Source: Acidobacteriota bacterium (lineage in GTDB: Bacteria; Acidobacteriota; Terriglobia; Terriglobales; Acidobacteriaceae). Taken from it: DNA of 64,000 nucleotides. A program made the translations under genes and the position numbers. Shown in pieces: positions 61,696 to 64,000 of this stretch. Numbering within the stretch: position 1 is the first letter of the stretch; the number at the start of each line of letters is the position of its first letter. The stretch is taken from assembly GCA_003225175.1 (NCBI GenBank), contig QIBA01000066.1, positions 62,001-126,000 of the forward strand, written 5' to 3'. A model generated the notes under the pieces. It had not been told where the DNA came from, did no database searches, and saw only the letters and a list, made by a program, of their open reading frames with translations.

Positions 61696-61902
61696 TTAGG
61701 ATTTTGACTTCTTGCGCTGTTCCGCCCAGCGCCGCTTCTGTGCTTCTGAGATGCGTCTACGTGCTTCTGCACTCATATGCCGCGGTCCTCGGCGTCCCAG
61801 CGCGCTTCGTCCCGTTCGAGAACTCCCTCCGAGTGCAGCGATGGCCTTGTCGATGCGCTGACGTTCGGCCCTCAGTGCTTCAAGAATCTGTTCGGTATCC
61901 AA
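61696..61902 (-). CDS. Small basic protein upstream of the Fis-type gene
   Basis: 68 residues: an acidic-amphipathic helix (TEQILEALRAERQRIDKAIA) then a basic tail with GRRGPRHMSAEARRRISEAQ and RRWAEQRKK. The SAEARRRISEAQKRRW part resembles a NUMOD-like or AT-hook-like basic motif also found in small acidobacterial proteins. It may bind nucleic acid. It is co-oriented with the Fis-type gene. Confidence 0.65.
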   Translation of the reverse strand: MDTEQILEALRAERQRIDKAIAALGGSSRTGRSALGRRGPRHMSAEARRRISEAQKRRWAEQRKKSKS

Positions 61903-62172
61903 CAGCGTCTCCTAACTCCCGATTCGGGAAGAAGAAATTGTATCAACAAAACTCAAAAAGTTCATGCCACAAAAGTCGCACGGATTCGCTACTCTGGACA
62001 ATCGTTCCTAAGTTGTTTTGCAAATTCCAAAATGAGTTTACAGGCGAATTGAGAATGCGGCGAGGGGATTCCAATAAAGTTACTAACTTTTTGATGGCAA
62101 AATGGGAATATCCGGTAACCTGGAAGCGTTACGAGAGTTATACGAAGTTACTATCCCAAATCCGAACCGAGA

Positions 62173-62534
62173 ATGCGTTTTCAGCACCGAATTGTTGTTG
62201 AAATTGCAGTGCACGCAGCGGAATCCGCAGTTGCGGCCAGGGCTGGCGGAGCGGATCACATCGAGCTGTTCAGCAATCGTGTGGAAGGTCGGGTACGCCC
62301 AGCCAAGGTCTCATTGCCACTGTACGCGAGAATGTAACGAAAAGTGTGCACGTAATGATTCATTCCCGTGGCGCAGATTTCCACTACTCTGATCTTGAAT
62401 TCCTGACAATGACTCGCGATATCGATATGGCCAAGGGTCTCGGCGCTAACGGAGTTGTGTTCGGGCTCGTCAATCTGGATAAGGCTACAGAATATTCGGC
62501 AAAGCGTGCGAGAAACTGGCGTAAGAGAAGTTGA
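62173..62534 (+). pseudogene. cutC: Copper homeostasis protein CutC remnant, frameshifted and truncated
   Basis: The first frame starts at ATG 62173 with VVEIAVHAAESAVAARAGGA and DHIELFSNRVEG, a clear CutC start. The CutC text continues in the next frame: TPSQGLIATVRENVTKSVHV, MIHSRGADFHYSDLEF, DIDMAKGLGANGVVFGLVNL. The break is at about 62290 (two extra bases or one missing). The shifted frame stops at 62534. CutC is normally 230-250 residues; the last half is missing. Inactive remnant. Confidence 0.8.
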
Positions 62535-62677
62535 TGCCGGGTTGCGGAGCACCATTCTCAGCCCAATACGTTGTCACAACCGGAACATTTCATTTGTGCA
62601 TACAGCTCCGAATGACTACGAACGGCTTCTCGTGAAGGAACAAAACGTCCGGGATCTATTAATGAAGCGGGACAATC

Positions 62678-63373
62678 ATGATCCGGTTTTTAGCCATAGT
62701 TCTTATTTCACAGTCAATTTGCGCAGTAGGACAGTCTTCCCAACTGGCGCGATATCAAACGAAGTTCGAAAATGACGTGGTGGCGGTCTATGGAGTCAAT
62801 CTGCAGGCGCACGCTTCCGTCCCTGCGTTTCAATCAGCACGTGACACATTCTGGGTTGCTCTCACGGACTCGTCGCTAAGCTTCACTCGCCAACAAGGGA
62901 AGACTGACATTCGCTGGCAGGCAGGAGACACCCGATTCTTTCCGAGTTTTGAGACTAACGTTCTGAGCAACAGGGGGACAGCTGAGTTTCGAGGCGTGAT
63001 GATCGCACTGAAGCCTCGCAGCCTCATCTCCGGCGCGTGCGGTTGTGCAGAAAACACGGCAAGAGCGATCTGTGGATGCAAGGGAGCGACCCACCTCGAA
63101 CCCTTGTGGGCGCTGAGCTTGGGTGAAGTCACCCTTGCAGGGACGTCATTGGCTGCGGGTGAATCGTTTCGAGCTGCAGCCCTGCGAGATGACATGCTGC
63201 TTGTAGCAGTTACGGATCTCGACTTGACTGATCTGGGCAGCCAGGATTCCGAATCCGGCGAACGGCCGGTGCTGCACCTCAAATCCGGCGACGCTGCCTG
63301 GATTCCGGGGGGCAGACACCAGTTCAAGAACCTTGACAGCGCTGCGGTACGCTTCGTGACTTTCGAATTCTGA
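62678..63373 (+). CDS. Secreted cupin-like protein
   Basis: 231 residues. A signal peptide (FLAIVLISQSICAVGQ) precedes a duplicated beta-rich domain: WQAGDTRFFPSFETNVLSNR and KSGDAAWIPGGRHQFKNLDS resemble cupin motif 2 in each half (GDxxxxP...N). A cysteine cluster, ACGCAENTARAICGCKGA, lies between the halves. The metal ligands expected for cupins are partly missing. Function unknown. Confidence 0.7.
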   Translation: MIRFLAIVLISQSICAVGQSSQLARYQTKFENDVVAVYGVNLQAHASVPAFQSARDTFWVALTDSSLSFTRQQGKTDIRWQAGDTRFFPSFETNVLSNRGTAEFRGVMIALKPRSLISGACGCAENTARAICGCKGATHLEPLWALSLGEVTLAGTSLAAGESFRAAALRDDMLLVAVTDLDLTDLGSQDSESGERPVLHLKSGDAAWIPGGRHQFKNLDSAAVRFVTFEF

Positions 63374-63378
63374 TTCAT

Positions 63379-63696
63379 CTAGGGGGCAGTCTGCTGCGAG
63401 TTGAGCTTCTTTTCCATGTCGCGCAGGACGAGCTGCCACATATCGATTTCAAGTTCGAACTGATGCTTCAGTGGCGTGTCTCCCGTTGAAACGAACGCAA
63501 CATTTCGCTGCATCTGCCCAAGCAAGGCTCGCATTTTCGCGACGTCGGCTTTGAGATCATTGGTCTCTTCTGCGGCGCGCTGGGAGCTTGCCAGTGTCGC
63601 CGCGCTCTTGGGTGCGTCTTGAAGATCTTGTCCAGCAAGCGTAAGGATTGTGCAGAATAAAATAGCTATCGCTCCAATGAGCCTGTGACTGATCAT
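63379..63696 (-). CDS. Small secreted helical protein
   Basis: 105 residues from ATG 63696 (an ATG at 63714 gives six more). A signal segment (LIGAIAILFCTILTLAGQ) leads to a helical region with LKADVAKMRALLGQMQRNVA and MWQLVLRDMEKKLN. Coiled coil likely; periplasmic. No family recognised. Convergent with the cupin-like gene. Confidence 0.65.
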   Translation of the reverse strand: MISHRLIGAIAILFCTILTLAGQDLQDAPKSAATLASSQRAAEETNDLKADVAKMRALLGQMQRNVAFVSTGDTPLKHQFELEIDMWQLVLRDMEKKLNSQQTAP

Positions 63697-63773
63697 CTTT
63701 CCTCCTCCAGACATCAGGTTTTCGGCAATATCAGAGAAATCAATTGTGAGAATTGATTTTTCTTATTGGGATA

Positions 63774-64000
63774 ATGGAGCAGTTGCAAGGTGTAATCGAG
63801 ACGAGCATAAGAGACGCCGTGAATGGATTACCAGGATTGGACCTAGATCACCTCAAGACATTCGTCGAAGTGGCGAAAGAGGGCAATTTCTCGCGCGCTG
63901 CTGCGAAAGTATTCCGGTCGCAGCCTGCGGTAAGCGCGCAGATTCGTCAACTCGAGGAAGCCTATCAGCAAAGACTGTTTGACCGGTCGGGAAAGGCCGT
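63774..64000 (+). CDS. LysR-family regulator, 5' part (cut by window end)
   Basis: From ATG 63774 the frame is open to the end: about 20 residues, then LDHLKTFVEVAKEGNFSRAA, FRSQPAVSAQIRQLEEAYQQ and RLFDRSG, the LysR HTH. The effector domain is outside the window. Its leader before the HTH is longer than usual (about 22 residues), so translation might start at a later codon. It is divergent from the small secreted gene. Confidence 0.82.
   Translation, partial: MEQLQGVIETSIRDAVNGLPGLDLDHLKTFVEVAKEGNFSRAAAKVFRSQPAVSAQIRQLEEAYQQRLFDRSGKA

Noticed and set aside
61704-62201. 165-codon plus-strand frame across the Fis-type operon
   Set aside because: Overlaps a real small gene on the other strand; composition unlike coding sequence.

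Overview
The window reads as a chromosomal segment of a Gram-negative soil bacterium, most likely an Acidobacteriota member close to Terriglobia/Koribacter. This assignment is inferred from gene content and protein style, not from a marker gene. Lipid A genes (lpxL- and lpxD-type) indicate an outer membrane. Other indicators are a PilT-type retraction ATPase, a BshA-type glycosyltransferase, a pyrophosphate-type phosphofructokinase, FtsB, bactofilin and many secreted proteins of unknown function. I see no phage, plasmid, CRISPR array or intact insertion sequence. Genes lie on both strands in short operons.

Layout. 1-6.4 kb: end of a sugar-nucleotide epimerase-like gene, then a minus-strand run of tRNA-Gly(CCC), a frameshifted TolB/TPR gene, a long NfeD, a slipin, a SPOR protein and a PilT-type ATPase. 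6.7-9.3 kb: hybrid histidine kinase and single-domain response regulator. 9.5-16.1 kb: DUF72 protein, nucleotidyltransferase, then UbiD, LpxL-like, LpxD and a small P-loop protein. 16.1-24 kb: DehI-like protein, RibA, LytS-like kinase, BshA, YjbQ, MazG, and a GNAT/OSBS-NSAR enolase pair whose 3' end runs into an inverted-repeat element. 25.7-30.1 kb: bactofilin, methyltransferase-like protein, DegT aminotransferase, a degenerate receiver fused to a metallo-beta-lactamase fold, and a second lone receiver-like protein. 30.4-33.4 kb: an accessory-looking patch with a broken DUF885 gene, a radical SAM protein and a frameshifted secreted protein.

34-46.5 kb is mostly housekeeping and stress genes: PPOX flavoprotein, PPi-PFK, FtsB, CutA, AlkA-like glycosylase, a ComEA-like lipoprotein, a CpxP/Spy-like protein, two TetR regulators (one divergent from an SDR with an operator-like palindrome), a 59-residue zinc ribbon, PyrF, RlpA and ThiD. 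46.5-52.8 kb holds secreted TPR and DUF5666 proteins, zinc-ribbon membrane proteins and three inverted-repeat-bounded intergenic elements. 52.9-56.8 kb is a putrescine module: pyruvoyl arginine decarboxylase, N-carbamoylputrescine amidase, agmatine deiminase, then a LysR gene. 57-64 kb: methylmalonyl-CoA mutase large subunit, small HTH and zinc-ribbon genes, a LexA/S24-like regulator lacking its catalytic residues, a YeiH transporter, a Fis-type HTH pair, a decayed cutC, a cupin-like secreted protein and the start of a LysR gene.

The most notable points are: (1) the receiver-MBL fusion with the phosphorylatable Asp missing, (2) the catalytically dead S24-type repressor next to a 12-bp palindrome, (3) short inverted-repeat elements, two of which share ends and one of which supplies the C-terminus of the MenC-like enolase, (4) four genes with reading-frame breaks, at least two of them true remnants, and (5) the complete arginine-to-putrescine module. 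I did not find a clearly new multi-gene defence or biosynthetic system.
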